From positions 44,296,725 to 44,360,724 of the forward strand of contig NC_079510.1 of NCBI RefSeq assembly GCF_030052815.1: a stretch of DNA of 64,000 nt, given 5' to 3'. The notes below the pieces were generated by a model, which worked only from the letters and a program-made list of their open reading frames with translations, had not been told where the DNA came from and ran no database searches. The translations under genes were made by a program, and so were the position numbers. Source of the DNA: Hevea brasiliensis (taxonomy: Eukaryota; Streptophyta; Magnoliopsida; Malpighiales; Euphorbiaceae). Of this stretch, positions 24,141 through 36,400 are shown one piece after another. Positions within the stretch are counted from its first letter, which is position 1; each line of letters opens with the position of its first letter.

Positions 24141-25792
24141 TATTTGATGAAAGTGCAAGCTGGAATTGGGGTGAAGAGCAGGTGCGACAAGAGATTCCTA
24201 TTGAAATTTCTCTATATGAAAGACAAGAGCCAACTCCTGCAAGTTCACTTACTGGTTCCTCCATAGCGTCACCAAGTTTGTCAACTTCAGCAACACCAAG
24301 TAGAAACCCGTCTCCTGAAGAGTCTTCAAATGAGAAACCACCAAGAAAGTATAGATCTTTGGCTGACATATATGCATCTTGTCAATTTGCTCTTATTGTT
24401 TCAGATCCTATACATTATGAAGAAGCAGCTGAAAAAGAAGAGTGGCAGAAAGCAATGGTGGAAGAGATGAAAGCTATCGAGAAGAATGGAACATGGGAGA
24501 TGGTTGACTTACTGGAAGGCAAAAATGCAATTAACTTGAAGTGGGTGTTCAAGACAAAATTTGCTGTAGATGGAAGCATACAGAAGCACAGAGCTCGTCT
24601 TGTGGCAAAAGGGTATGAGCAACAACAAGGCGTTGATTTCGAAGAAACTTTTTCTCCAGTAGCTCGCTTTGAAACTGTAAGAACTATTCTAGCACTAGCA
24701 GCACAATTGCAGTGGCTTGTTTATCAATTTGATGTCAAGTCGGCTTTCCTCAATGGAGATTTACAAGAAGAGGTTTATGTAGCACAACCAGAGGGTTTCA
24801 TAAAGAAGGGCGACGAAACAAAGGTGTACAAGCTGAAAAAGGCATTGTATGGATTGAAGCAGGCCCCTCGAGCTTGGTACAGCAAGATTGATGGGTATTT
24901 TCAGAAAAAAGGGTACATGAGAAGTGAGAACGAGCCCACCTTGTATGTGAAAAAGGAAGGTAAAAATGATTTCATCATTGTTTGCCTTTATGTTGATGAT
25001 ATCATTTACACTAGCTCCTCTGGCTCTCTTGTGGATAAATTTAAGTCTCAAATGATGAATGAATTTGAGATGTCGGATATGGGTTTATTGCACTATTTCT
25101 TTGGCCTTGAAGTCCATCAAACTGAAGATGGAATTTTTATTTCACAAAGGAAATACGCCAGAGACCTTCTCAATAAATTTGGCATGCTTATTTGCAAGCC
25201 TGCAGCTACACCCATGAATATTAATGAAAAATTGCAGCATGAAGATGGAGTCGAAATGGCAGATGCTGGAAGGTTTAGAAGCTTGGTTGGAGGCCTGATT
25301 TATTTAACACACACTCGACCCGACATTGCATTTCCTGTTGGTGTTATTTCCAAGTTTATGCAACAACCTTCAAAGGTTCATTATGGAGCGGCAAAGCGGG
25401 TCTTGTGTTATATTGCTGGAACTATGGAGTATGGAATTTGGTATTCTAAAACTTCCAATTTCAGATTATGTGGGTTCACGGATAGAGATTGGGCAGGTTC
25501 GTTAGATGATAGACGGAGTATTTCAGCAAATGTTTTCACTCTAGGATCAGGAGTGATCACTTGGAGCTCAAAGAAGCAAGCAACAGTGGCGTTGTCAACT
25601 TCGGAAGCTGAGTACATTGCAGCAACTTCAGCAGCTTGTCAAACCATCTGGCTAAGGAGATTATTAGCTGATCTTCAACAAGAGCAAAAGGGAGCAACGG
25701 AGATATTTTGTGACAACAAAACAACTATCTCTATGACCAACATTTCACAGCAGAACAAAGCATATCGAACTTCGTCACCATTTCATTCGTGA
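24141..25792 (+). pseudogene. pol: reverse transcriptase and RNase H of the copia element
   Basis: Contains the copia RT hallmarks WQKAMVEEMKAI, RLVAKGYEQQQGVDFEETF, QFDVKSAFLNGDL, LKQAPRAWY and the catalytic YVDD. RNase H follows, with GFTDRDWAG, the WSSKKQATVALSTSEAEYIA block and FCDNKTT. A frameshift near 25765 moves the last block (the RTKHI-type motif and the ADILTKAL segment, about 25766-25925) into another phase, so the C-terminus is lost. Confidence 0.88.
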
Positions 25793-25925
25793 CCTCGTTG
25801 CAAAAGAGGAGATAACCTTGAAGTATTGTAGCACCAATGAGCAGCTGGCAGACATACTTACAAAGGCTTTATCAAAAGAGAAGTTCTGCTACTTTAGGGG
25901 ATTACTTGGTGTGTGCAACTTTGAA

Positions 25926-25936
25926 TCAAGGGGGAG
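25926..25936 (+). other. Polypurine tract of the copia element
   Basis: TCAAGGGGGAG lies immediately before the 3' LTR, where plus-strand DNA synthesis is primed in copia elements. Confidence 0.8.
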
Positions 25937-26225
25937 TGTTGAGATGTGATTCAAAGGTTGACCAAGTTTTGGGGTCATGGGTTGTTAGTAGTTTCCAAGA
26001 ATTGTGAGTTTGTTTTGGTCAAATGCATAGTGGATTCTATTGCTAATAAAACTCTGATAGTGTAGTGGACCTCTGAAAATTTTGTTTTTTTAGTTTCCAT
26101 GTAAGCCTATATATAGGCACATCACAATTGTTTTTTTGGGGTACTCTCTAATATAAGCAATAAAGCATCTGTAAACTTTATTTATATTTTCTTTGTGTTG
26201 TCTCTTTATCATTTTTTCCTCAACA
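25937..26225 (+). repeat. 3' LTR of the copia element
   Basis: It begins TGTTGAGATGTG and ends CAACA, so the termini are a perfect TGTTG/CAACA inverted repeat. It is 289 bp and about 93% identical to the 5' LTR by eye. Confidence 0.92.
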
Positions 26226-26230
26226 GAATC

Positions 26231-26780
26231 TGGTTTGTTTGTGGGCTAGGCATGGTGTTTTGAGTTTCTAAGTAGAGAGAGGTTTTCTAGGGAGTCCACC
26301 TGCATGATGCTTTTTGGCTGATCCAGGGCTGTACCAGACTAAAACACCCTGGACCTTAGAGTTTCACGCATCCTTTCCCTGTCATAAGCGCTATTGCTGA
26401 TGAGCTTATTATCTACGAGGTCTAGCAGAAACTTGAAGTCTTTTTTTCTTCGTTTCTTGGAAGTTAGTTGCTTCTGGTTTTGTTCTTCAATATTTGCACC
26501 AAATCCTGACTTTAAGAGGCTCGATGTTGCTGCTTTTGTGTCTCAGTTGGCTTCAGCTGCATGTGTGTTCCAAACCATCGGAAACGCTATTAGGTGGCTA
26601 GGGCAGTTTTGATTTTTGTGTGCCTAAGGGTGCTAGGCGGTTTTGTAGCGATGAGTTGGGTTTTAGCTTAGTTGGGTCTAGGTTGAGACTGGTTTTAGGT
26701 CTTAGTTCCTTGTAATCAATCTCATGTACTCTTACCTTTTGAATCTTGGCAAAACAATATCAGCATATTTTAAAAAAGAA
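26231..26780. other. Unclassified repeat-like sequence interrupted by the copia element
   Basis: The sequence is less AT-rich than the surrounding intergenic DNA and continues the block at about 21230-21477. It ends near TTGTAATCAATCTC followed by an A-rich stretch, reminiscent of the 3' end of a non-LTR element or an old transcript. I see no RT motif and no secure boundaries. Confidence 0.35.
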
Positions 26781-29700
26781 AGTGCTTACATCTTTATTAA
26801 TTAAGTTAAATATATTGAATTTAGTTTAATATTGTCTCATTAATCATCAATATTATTAAATATAAAGGGATTTGTCCAATAAAACTTAAAGAATATCTAG
26901 CATATTAGAAGTGTCTAAGATTTAAATTCTCTCTCTATATGTATAAGTTCAAAAAGACATGACATCATATTAAACAATTATACAATTCAAAAATTTTAAC
27001 TTACAAATAAAAAGCTCAAAAATAGATTTTAATATGCATAATAAAATTATTACTCGAGACAAGGAATTGTATTACCTAAGACAAAGTAACCACAATTTTG
27101 ATTCCATGTGATAATTTTATAATGTCCAAACCATCTTGGGTGTCTAAATAATTACTATATGGAAATTATATATATAACCCTAATTGATACATTAAATTTG
27201 TAATTCAATGTTGTGGGAAATGTGTGAACTTCATTTTATGTTAATTAAATAAGCTTCATCTGTACTTTTAAAAAAATCATAACTTTAGACAGACACAGGG
27301 CAAGGAATTTGTCATCTAATGAGACAAGACAAGACCAAACACATATATGTGTGTGTTGCAGACCCACTGGCTTCTGATTTCATAATATAGACCAATACTA
27401 ATTAATCCGAATTTTATTATTATTTTTCCTCATGTCAGCATCCTACATTGAAAATTATTCCATCTCAATAAATAAACAAATATTATTCTTAATCAATTTT
27501 TTTTTTCATTTTAATTATAGCCTCCTTTAAATAATTTTTATTGTGATATAAATATTGTGAAATATTTAAATTTTTTATTTTTATTATATATTATTTAAAT
27601 TTTTATAATATTATCACCGTCAAATTCTTTTAATTTAATTATACTTTATTATAATATTTTTTAATAATTTTTTTAAAATACATAAACTGGTAGTTATTTT
27701 TTTAATTAATTTTATATTTAAAATTAACTTAGTGATAAAGCTAACATTTTATTTAATAAATTCATTTATTTAAGTAGTTAATTTTAAGTTTTGAATTTTT
27801 AATAATTAAAATGATGATTACAAATTGAATATTTTTCTTATTATTTATGCTACTAATGGAATTGAAACATATTTTTATGTATCTCTTAAATTTTTATATA
27901 CCATTTAAAATATTAAAATTAAAATTTAATAAATAAATGAAATAATTTTTTTTAGAAAAATAAATTACATAGTGTGAGAATCCCACATGAAAAGATATGA
28001 AGTAAAATGGCAATATATAAGTGTTTAAATTGTAACATTAACTTGACTAGTCATTTTGATGTGTAAAGCAATATAATCACTTATATAAGCTCAAATTAAA
28101 ATAAATTAATTATAATTTGGCCAATACTCTCTCCAAATTTAACACATAGTTATATATATATTAATTTAAAATATAAATTTAATCCAATTTTTTTAATTAA
28201 TTTTAATGAAAATTTATTAAAAATTATTAAAAATATTTTATATATTTTAAAAGTTTATCAATTAGCACATTCAATAGCATGTAGCTCCATTATTATATTA
28301 GACCCCTTCAGAAAAATTTTCATACACACATATATATAAAGCATGTTGCTAAGCTTGACTAATTGACAAGTAACCAAAAACAATAAATTTATAGAATTTT
28401 TTTTAAAAAAAAAAAAGGAAATTAAAAGAAAAGAAATCCTTCAAGGCAATGCATTGATTTCTACCAGACTGTAACTAAAAATGGGGTGGTTTTTAATGGC
28501 AATTACTACCCAATAGCAAATTCCTATCCCTAGCATTTATGTTACCTGTGCTTGCAAGTAATATTGCCTGCCAATACTTTCCTTGTGAAAAAAAAAATAA
28601 TTCTATAAATTTATTATTGAATGTCGTAATTGATACTTAATAGTCATGTTGAAACAAGTTTTACACTCAATCCCATCAAACAAAGTTGCAAGGATTTAAT
28701 TGACAAAAATATTAAAATTCAGGGACAAAAAAATGTTTTCCTTAAAACTTTTTCATAAGGGCTTCATAATTTGAAAAGAATTTTATGTATTAATTGAAAA
28801 TATAAAATATACTAAATGATATATTCCCATAGTTAATGCAAAAGGCTCTAAATCAAAGGCATTAGGCAGTCATTATCAGGTTTGAAAGTGAAGGAGGGTA
28901 TTTATGTTGAAAAGAACATTTCATCTTTCGTTCTTACAAATTCCAATGGACAAAATTAGATTATAAGAATGGGAATTATGGAGCTTTACTTGCTCTCAAC
29001 TGCTTTCCCCCAGCCTCCAGAAAACCTCGTGCTCAGATATTAGTTTGGAAAATTTAAGAGGTTTCTTGCAGTTCTTGGCAAGCGGTGTAAAGAGACTTTT
29101 TTGTGCAATTAGTGCAAAGCTAAAGGTGGGTTTCAAAGGTGGCTGGCCACTTTCACTTGCCTAACATCCCTTTCTCCCTGGTCCTCAATGGAAGTAATGA
29201 AAGGTTTCAGAAAGATGAAACCTTTTTTTTTTTTTTATACTTTTTAATGCAATGAAATAATATTTTGTATTAAAGAAAATGCTAAACACAACTATAAATA
29301 ATATGATTATACAATATGTATTATTAATATATGATGAGATTCATATTAATCAATTGTTTAAATTATATAATTGCATTATTTATGATTGTGCAGAGTTACT
29401 TTTTTTTTATTAATATTTTTTGCGAGTGGAGGTAGATTAAAAAGAGGGCTTAATTTGAATTAATTTCAATCAAAATGATAAAGTTGGTGGTGTTAATCAA
29501 CCCTTAATTAATGTCATTTTAACCTAATAGTGACTATTAATCCCATATTTGACATTCTCCCATCTCATGACAACCTTTTGATGTGTCATTAGTAAGCAAA
29601 GGCAAAAAAATCAATTAAAACCTAGGAAACAGAAAGCCTTGTCAAACAACTTTTGCTTTAGCAAAATTCATCACCTTAATTGAGATATTTACCATTTGAT

Positions 29701-32700
29701 TAGTGCTAAAAATCAAGAAGCTGATTAGACAATGAAGCTAAGTGGGTAGAGTTTATTATGCCCTTTCGCATCATCATCAAGAATATTATAGCAGACCAAA
29801 TTATTGAAAATACATACATATCATAGGCCATAATACATGAAAAATCCCTAATTTTCTTGCAAAGGAACGATTAAAATAAGAGCACAATAACAAGCATTTC
29901 TTGAACTTGTATAGGGATGGCAACGCATTCCTTCATACCATCGAGAGATATCTTGAAAGAAACCAATTAATGACAAAACCTTTTGTAATTTGGCTAAATG
30001 TGTGATTACTTTTTGATCCAAAAGTTGGATGATGACACCATATATAACATCATGTTTAAACAAGTTTGCACTTCACTAGGCACAAAAATCTCATTGTATT
30101 TTGTTCAAGCCCTAGATGTTTGAGTTTTCTAGCAATATCCTAATGACAAATTTGACTATGGGTATTACTAAGATTCTCGAGGGACATAGATGTGTTTTCC
30201 AACTGAATTTATAATAAAATGGAGCAAATGGGTAAGTGTTATATTTTAATGGTTGTGGTGGAGAACGTGGTAATATAGAAGTGGGGCCACTTGTACCCTA
30301 AATTTGACAACAAACTAATTAAATTATTATACAATAAGAAGGAGAAAAAGAAAAGGGATCGAGAGAGGCCATGGATTCTCCAAAAACCATCCAAAAGTAA
30401 TTCAAAAAAAAAAACAAAATCTCCTCACATGGAGATGAGTCATAGATGATGATGATGGAAATTTGTGTATAGAGGGGCGGCTCACTCCACTATTCTTATC
30501 CCCTTTGCGACTATACATGGGCAGCAATGATGTTACTTTCTTTTTTATTTGGGTGTCTCTGATCTTTATGCTTCATAAGCATTACCATGAGAAGAGAAAC
30601 CTTCTGATTTCAATTTGGTCACAGTCCAAGAAAAAGAAATTGAGACACACAACTAGGGAATTTGGGAAATAATAATATCATTTTCTTTGGCCAAGAAAAC
30701 GTCAAGGAGAAAAAGTATTTAGAGAAGAAAAGATAGAGCAAAAAAGCCCCCACTTTCGGCCTTCATTGGCTGCACACACCACCTTTGCAGATGTTGTCTT
30801 CTCACCAAACCAAATTCCTCCTAACATTTGCTGCCAAACCTCCCTACCTGTATTTCTATTCTACTTCTATACCCTCATCCAACTTTTCCTTTTTTTATAT
30901 AATTATTTTTAATTAAGAGTATAAAAATTGTATATTCCTAGAGGTGATCTAATGTAATATATAATCATAAGTTATATTATATTATCTGAATAAAAAAAAA
31001 AAAAAAACAGAAGAAAGGTCTAGGGAATGCTAGACCCACCACTTCAAAATATTATAGTAGTTGTCAACGGAGCGTGAATTACACGCTCGTCGTAAAATGC
31101 TTGTTAATACTAACCATTATTATTCAGTGAAGGGATCACAACAAAATCTTTAGTTAACGATTAATATGCAATTTTTGTTCAGTTAATTTGATTTGAGATT
31201 TTATAAGATTTCTTTAAATATTTCAAATATAATGAGTCAAAATTATCAATTGTGATGTGAATTTATTACTATAATTTTAGAACAAATTAATTTTCTTTTT
31301 TATTTATAAATTGTTAATTTTTTTTTCAACAAATTTGAGCTTATATTCATGTTTAATTACGTGGGGAACGCAAAAGTAAAATATATTGAAAATGAGTGCC
31401 GCAGGATATTGACTTTTTTTTTTAAATAATATTTGACTCTTGGCAATTAAATAATAATTTCAGGCTTGATAAAAAAAATTAAATTTTTTCAGGAAATCAA
31501 ATAATTAATTGTTCAAAAAATTATAATTTAACCCAATATAACAGATTCAATTAATAAAAATTTTTAAAAAAAGTTTTTATTTAAAATTTAATTTCAACAA
31601 AATTTTAAAAAATAAAGAAAAATATAAAAAACACATTCACCTCTCAATAATATAAAACAATTTGTTAATTTAAAAAATAAAAAATATTCATATCATTCAT
31701 AATTAAAAGAAATATATCATTATAAGATATATTTAAAACTAATTGTTTTAACAAAATTATTTTAAAATAGGTTATTCATTTATTATATAATAATATAATT
31801 AATTTTTTTTATCATTATAAATAAATATTTTTAAATAATTATTTAATTTTAATTATGAAAATTATATACTTTTTAATTTTAAATTAAAAAGTCATTGTTT
31901 TTTATTTAAAAAATAATAAAAAATGTGAATTTTTTTTATAAAGAAAAACAGTAAAAAATATTGAAAAACAACTTAAAGCTGTTTTAAATTTTAATTAAAT
32001 TTAAAAAATTAATTTTTCTGTTATCTATTTATAAAATTGACATATTTGAATATGAAATTATTTTATGTAATTTTTTTAATAATTTTTTAAAAAAATTATT
32101 TCAATTTTTTATAAATAAATATGTCCTAGTATGACGTAATTAAAATTATAATATAAACGTGATTTTATTATATATTTCATTACGATGTTTAATAATATAA
32201 AAAAATTAATTTAATAAATTATTTAATTATTAATTATTATAATAATTATTATTTATTATTAATATTATAAATAAATTAAATATTAAAATTAAATTTATTA
32301 TTGTAACACATCATTTTTATTTTTACTTTGTAATTAAATATATAAATATAATAAATAATAATAATATAATCATATTATATTATAATTTTTAATTATATTA
32401 TATTTTACAAAACATAACTTAAATTCTCCGATCAAATAACACCTAAATATAACTAATTACTTAATTTGAAAAGAAAAAAATTGATAAAAAAATTCAAGCA
32501 GTTATTACACAGATCGCTGACCACTGACCAGAGGCTGCTTACACAACTAACAGAATTAAAGAAAATTATTAAAATTAAAATAATAAAAACCTTAATTAAT
32601 AAAAGTGGCCAATGAATGAAGAGAGAGAATATTAAACCCTGATCCAAATGGAAGGTGAGGACTGAGAAAGAGAATCATAAAATATTAATAATAGAAAAAG
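26781..32700. other. Gene-free AT-rich DNA
   Basis: No frame here has a recognisable product. Base composition is extremely AT-rich at about 27500-28300 and 31400-32450. Short less AT-rich patches at about 28950-29170 and 30700-30850 encode nothing I can name. The last few hundred bases are the likely promoter of the FAB1C-like gene. Confidence 0.5.
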
Positions 32701-33442
32701 AAGAGAGAATTAGAAATTAGAAATGAAAGTAAAGAAACCGGGAAAGATGGTGGTGGGAATAGTTATAGTAGCAGTAGAAGAAGAAGAAGAAGTGCAGAAG
32801 AAGAGAAGAGACTTAGAGAATCGTGCAAGCTCCGGAAGAAAGGGAACCCTCTTCGTACTCCTCATTTTCCTCCTCATTTTGCCTCGTATTTAATCCTCTC
32901 TTCACTGTTTGCTTCTCTTTTTTGTTTTTTTCGCTTTTCTTTCTTCGTGATATGCTTCTATCGATCTGCGGATGCATTCTTGATGAATCCGGGATTTGTT
33001 AGATTTTAGGTGGGGTTTTGTTTTTTCTTTTTCTTCTTTGAACTATATTACCTTTTATTATCTTTGGATAATATTGTTATTTGTTGTGATAGATTTTGGT
33101 GTAAATAGTGCTAGATTGGCGGTATCATTTGAATCTATTTAGTTCTGGGGCTTTCCTCCTTGAATAAATATTTGCGATTTTTGGAGGATTTTCTTTCCCT
33201 TTCTTACATTAAATCTCATCAATACACTAAACCCACACAAAAAAAATCCTACCATTTTACAGCCCCTGATCACCCACCGTTTTTTCTTTTTGTGGGTTCC
33301 CCTTTTTCCAGTCTTGTATCCCTTTTACCATACCTGAATATCTGATCAACTTGTCAACTGTTGTTGGATTTTGCTATTTTTATTCTTTTTATCATACTCA
33401 ATTTACAAGAAGAAGAAGAAGAAGAAGAAGAGGAAGTAGAAA
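32700..33442 (+). promoter_or_regulatory. Probable 5' UTR and promoter of the FAB1C-like gene
   Basis: Rich in GAAGAA (about 32775-32810 and a pure run at 33409-33432) and in CT/TTC stretches around 32840-32950, as is common in plant leaders. A donor-like site TTTTAG|GTGGGG at about 33008 and the T-rich sequence ending TTCGAG at 33497 leave room for a leader intron, but this is not proven. Confidence 0.45.
33409..33432 (+). repeat. (GAA)n microsatellite in the FAB1C leader
   Basis: About eight GAA units just before the first open coding exon. Confidence 0.85.
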
Positions 33443-36400
33443 TTGGGGTTTATACTGGGTTGTAATTCTTGTTGGGCTTTTTGGCATTCTATTCGAGTAC
33501 CTGATACTTCACTAACAGATCTACTAGACAAGGTTAAGTCTTGGATTTCGTGGGGGACAAGCGATCTATCACCATCTTCGTTATCTGGTGAATTTCAGAT
33601 GCACAATAGCAGTCTCAAAATGTGTTGCGAGTGTAATACAAACTTCACTGGGCTTTTCAATGGATACCACTGTCAAAGTTGCGGTAGGTGGTTGTGCATC
33701 AAATGTGCTAGGGGCTACGAATCTCCAGCTGTTATTGAATCTAGTGATGTGAAAAGCAATGCTGATTACAGGGATGGTATCAAGTCCTGCAAGTTCTGTA
33801 TTGGGTTTCATGTGAAACGTGAAGGTGGGAGGAGGAATAGTGAAAAAGTGCATCCCTCAGAGTCTCCTCGAGAGAGCCCTGAGACTCCATCCCCTTCTTT
33901 TGGTGGTGAATCAATCCAGAGTGATAACCTTGCTCGCTATCTTGAATCCAGGGATAGTGGGTATTCTCCCCTCCCAGTAACCAGCAGGAGTATGACCTCA
34001 TTTAGTGCTCACCCATCTCTAGTATCTGATCGTCACTCTCCAAGCAGGTAAACACTTTTATCTAGATTATAATATTAACATATGAGTACCCATAGCTAAA
34101 CAAAAGTGTCGATATAACTTATCATACGTTTTCTCAGACATGCTATATATTCCATTAGAATTTGCATATTTTGCTTTTGTATTTTGTTTTCCCTTTTCTG
34201 TTGTATGTTCATGTCTTTTTTCTGTATATTTACTAATGTAGGAGTGATGAAGAAGAGGCAGAGGATTCAGGGAAGCACATATGCAGCCTATCATGTGAAT
34301 ATTATCATGATGTTTCAGATATAGATGCAAGTAGTGTTAGTGCTAGACTTGATTTCTACAGTTGTAAGTCAGTGGGATCAAGTCCTTTAGAAAGCCCTTC
34401 CAGGATTGATTTTGCTTCCTATAGAGTTGGGCATTCTGTACAGCAGGAACAAGAGGGAAGCCCATTATCTCAGAATGATCGTCCCTTTGATCAAGAAACT
34501 GTGTCGTTTATAAGAATGCCTGACAAAGGGACTGGTGATCCAAAAAATACTGATGATTACTCCGATGATGTGTCAATGTTGCAGAACCAATGTGACAAGT
34601 CTAAAAAACCATTGGATTTTGAAAGTGATGGTTGTATCTGGTTTCCTCCACCCCCTGAGGATGAAAATGATGAGACAGAGAGTAGTTTCTTTACATATGA
34701 TGATGACGATGATGATATTGGGGACTCTGGTGCATTGTTCTCATCCACTAGTAGCCTCTCTAGAATGTTTCCATCAAAGGAGAAACAGAATGAGGTTAAC
34801 AAGGAGCCTCTCAGAGCTGTGATACAAGGGCATTTTAGGGCTCTTGTATCCCAGCTTCTACATGGGGAGGGTATCAAAGTCAGCAATGATGGTGGTGAGG
34901 ACTGGCTTGACATAGTCACAACAATAGCATGGCAAGCTGCAAATTTTGTGAAACCGGATACTAGCAGAGGAGGCAGTATGGATCCTGGTAATTATGTAAA
35001 GGTTAAATGTATAGCATCAGGAAGTCCAAGTGATAGGTATTATTTGCATAACCTCTTGCATGTGCCCTATGCCTTTGGACTCCAAATATTTTTCCTTTTC
35101 AACTTTATGTCGTCAATCTTTAAGTTTGAATTTCTTTTATGCTTGCAGCACCCTTGTGAAGGGAGTAGTTTGTACAAAAAATATAAAGCATAAGCGCATG
35201 ACTACACAGTACAAAAATCCCAGATTACTTCTTTTAGGAGGAGCACTCGAATATCAGAGTGTTGTGAATCAGTTGGCATCTTTTAATACCTTGGTGCAAC
35301 AGGTATATTCATCATTGCTGATCTCATTCTTGGTCTCTTTTGTAGATGACAATGTTATGCAAATGAAGTTCTGAACCTATTCTTTTTTGCATAGGAAAAT
35401 GATCATCTGAAGATGATTATGTCAAAAATAGAGGCTCTTCGCCCAAATGTTCTGCTAGTAGAGAAGAGTGTATCTCCATACGCCCAAGAATATCTATTGG
35501 CAAAGGAAATTTCTTTGGTGCTCAATGTGAAAAGGCCATTACTGGAGCGGATAGCTCGGTGCATTGGTGCTTTTATCAGTCCATCAATTGACAATATTTC
35601 TACAACACGATTGGGGCACTGTGAACTGTTCCGAGTAGAGAGAGTATCTGAAGAACATGAGACTGTCAATCAGTTCAACAAAAAGCCTTCTAAAACATTG
35701 ATGTTTTTTGAAGGATGTCCAAGGCGTCTAGGATGCACGGTAACGTCTAATATTCCAAGTTATTATCCCTTCTCCGTCAACTTGAATTTGGAGGGGATGG
35801 GGTTTTAAAACAAATAAACACATATATCTTGTTATTTATGTTCTTATTGTGGTATGAATGTGTATCTGTTGTTTTGGTGATGGAACATTTGTCCTTCAGG
35901 CTTTTGAAACACTCCTGAACTGTGTAATGATGTATCCATTTGCATAGAGTCAATATTATCCACAATGTTGATTATATTTTATTTTAATGCTCATTGATTT
36001 TTATTTGGTTTTGAATTTTTTTAGTTTTGTTCCAATAATACAGCTTGATATAGAGTGGAATCTAATAGATTTTTAGTAATAAATTCTCAGGTCACATTTT
36101 GTTTAAGATATTCTTATATTGCTCTTAACTTAGCCATGTAAATGTAATTAGATAGGAAGTTGCTTATTTTGATTTTATTTCATTTTAGGTGTCAGTTATT
36201 GGACAGGTGATTTAAAGAACCATAATAATGATAAAAGAAGTTACCAACCACGTCATAGTGCAGTCCTAATCTTTTCTCAAAGTCCCTAACATTTTTCAAC
36301 ATGGGAAAATGTTATTTACTTGCTTAGTCTTGTAACTCATAAAATATAGCATGATAGTAAGTACTAGCTGTCCTTGGGTAGGTTAATAATCTGGTTAATC

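Larger units (their letters stand above)
21478..26225 (+). mobile_element. Ty1/copia LTR retrotransposon, full length but inactivated
   Basis: The element has both LTRs, a tRNA-Met primer site, gag, protease, integrase, RT and RNase H in copia order, and a polypurine tract before the 3' LTR. Flanking pentamers GAACC (21473-21477) and GAATC (26226-26230) fit a target duplication with one later change. By hand comparison the LTRs differ at about 20 of 289 positions, mostly transitions, so the insertion is not recent. The polyprotein is interrupted by one nonsense codon and at least three frameshifts. The sequence is closest in style to TNT1/Tork-type elements; that clade call is an impression. 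Confidence 0.9.
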
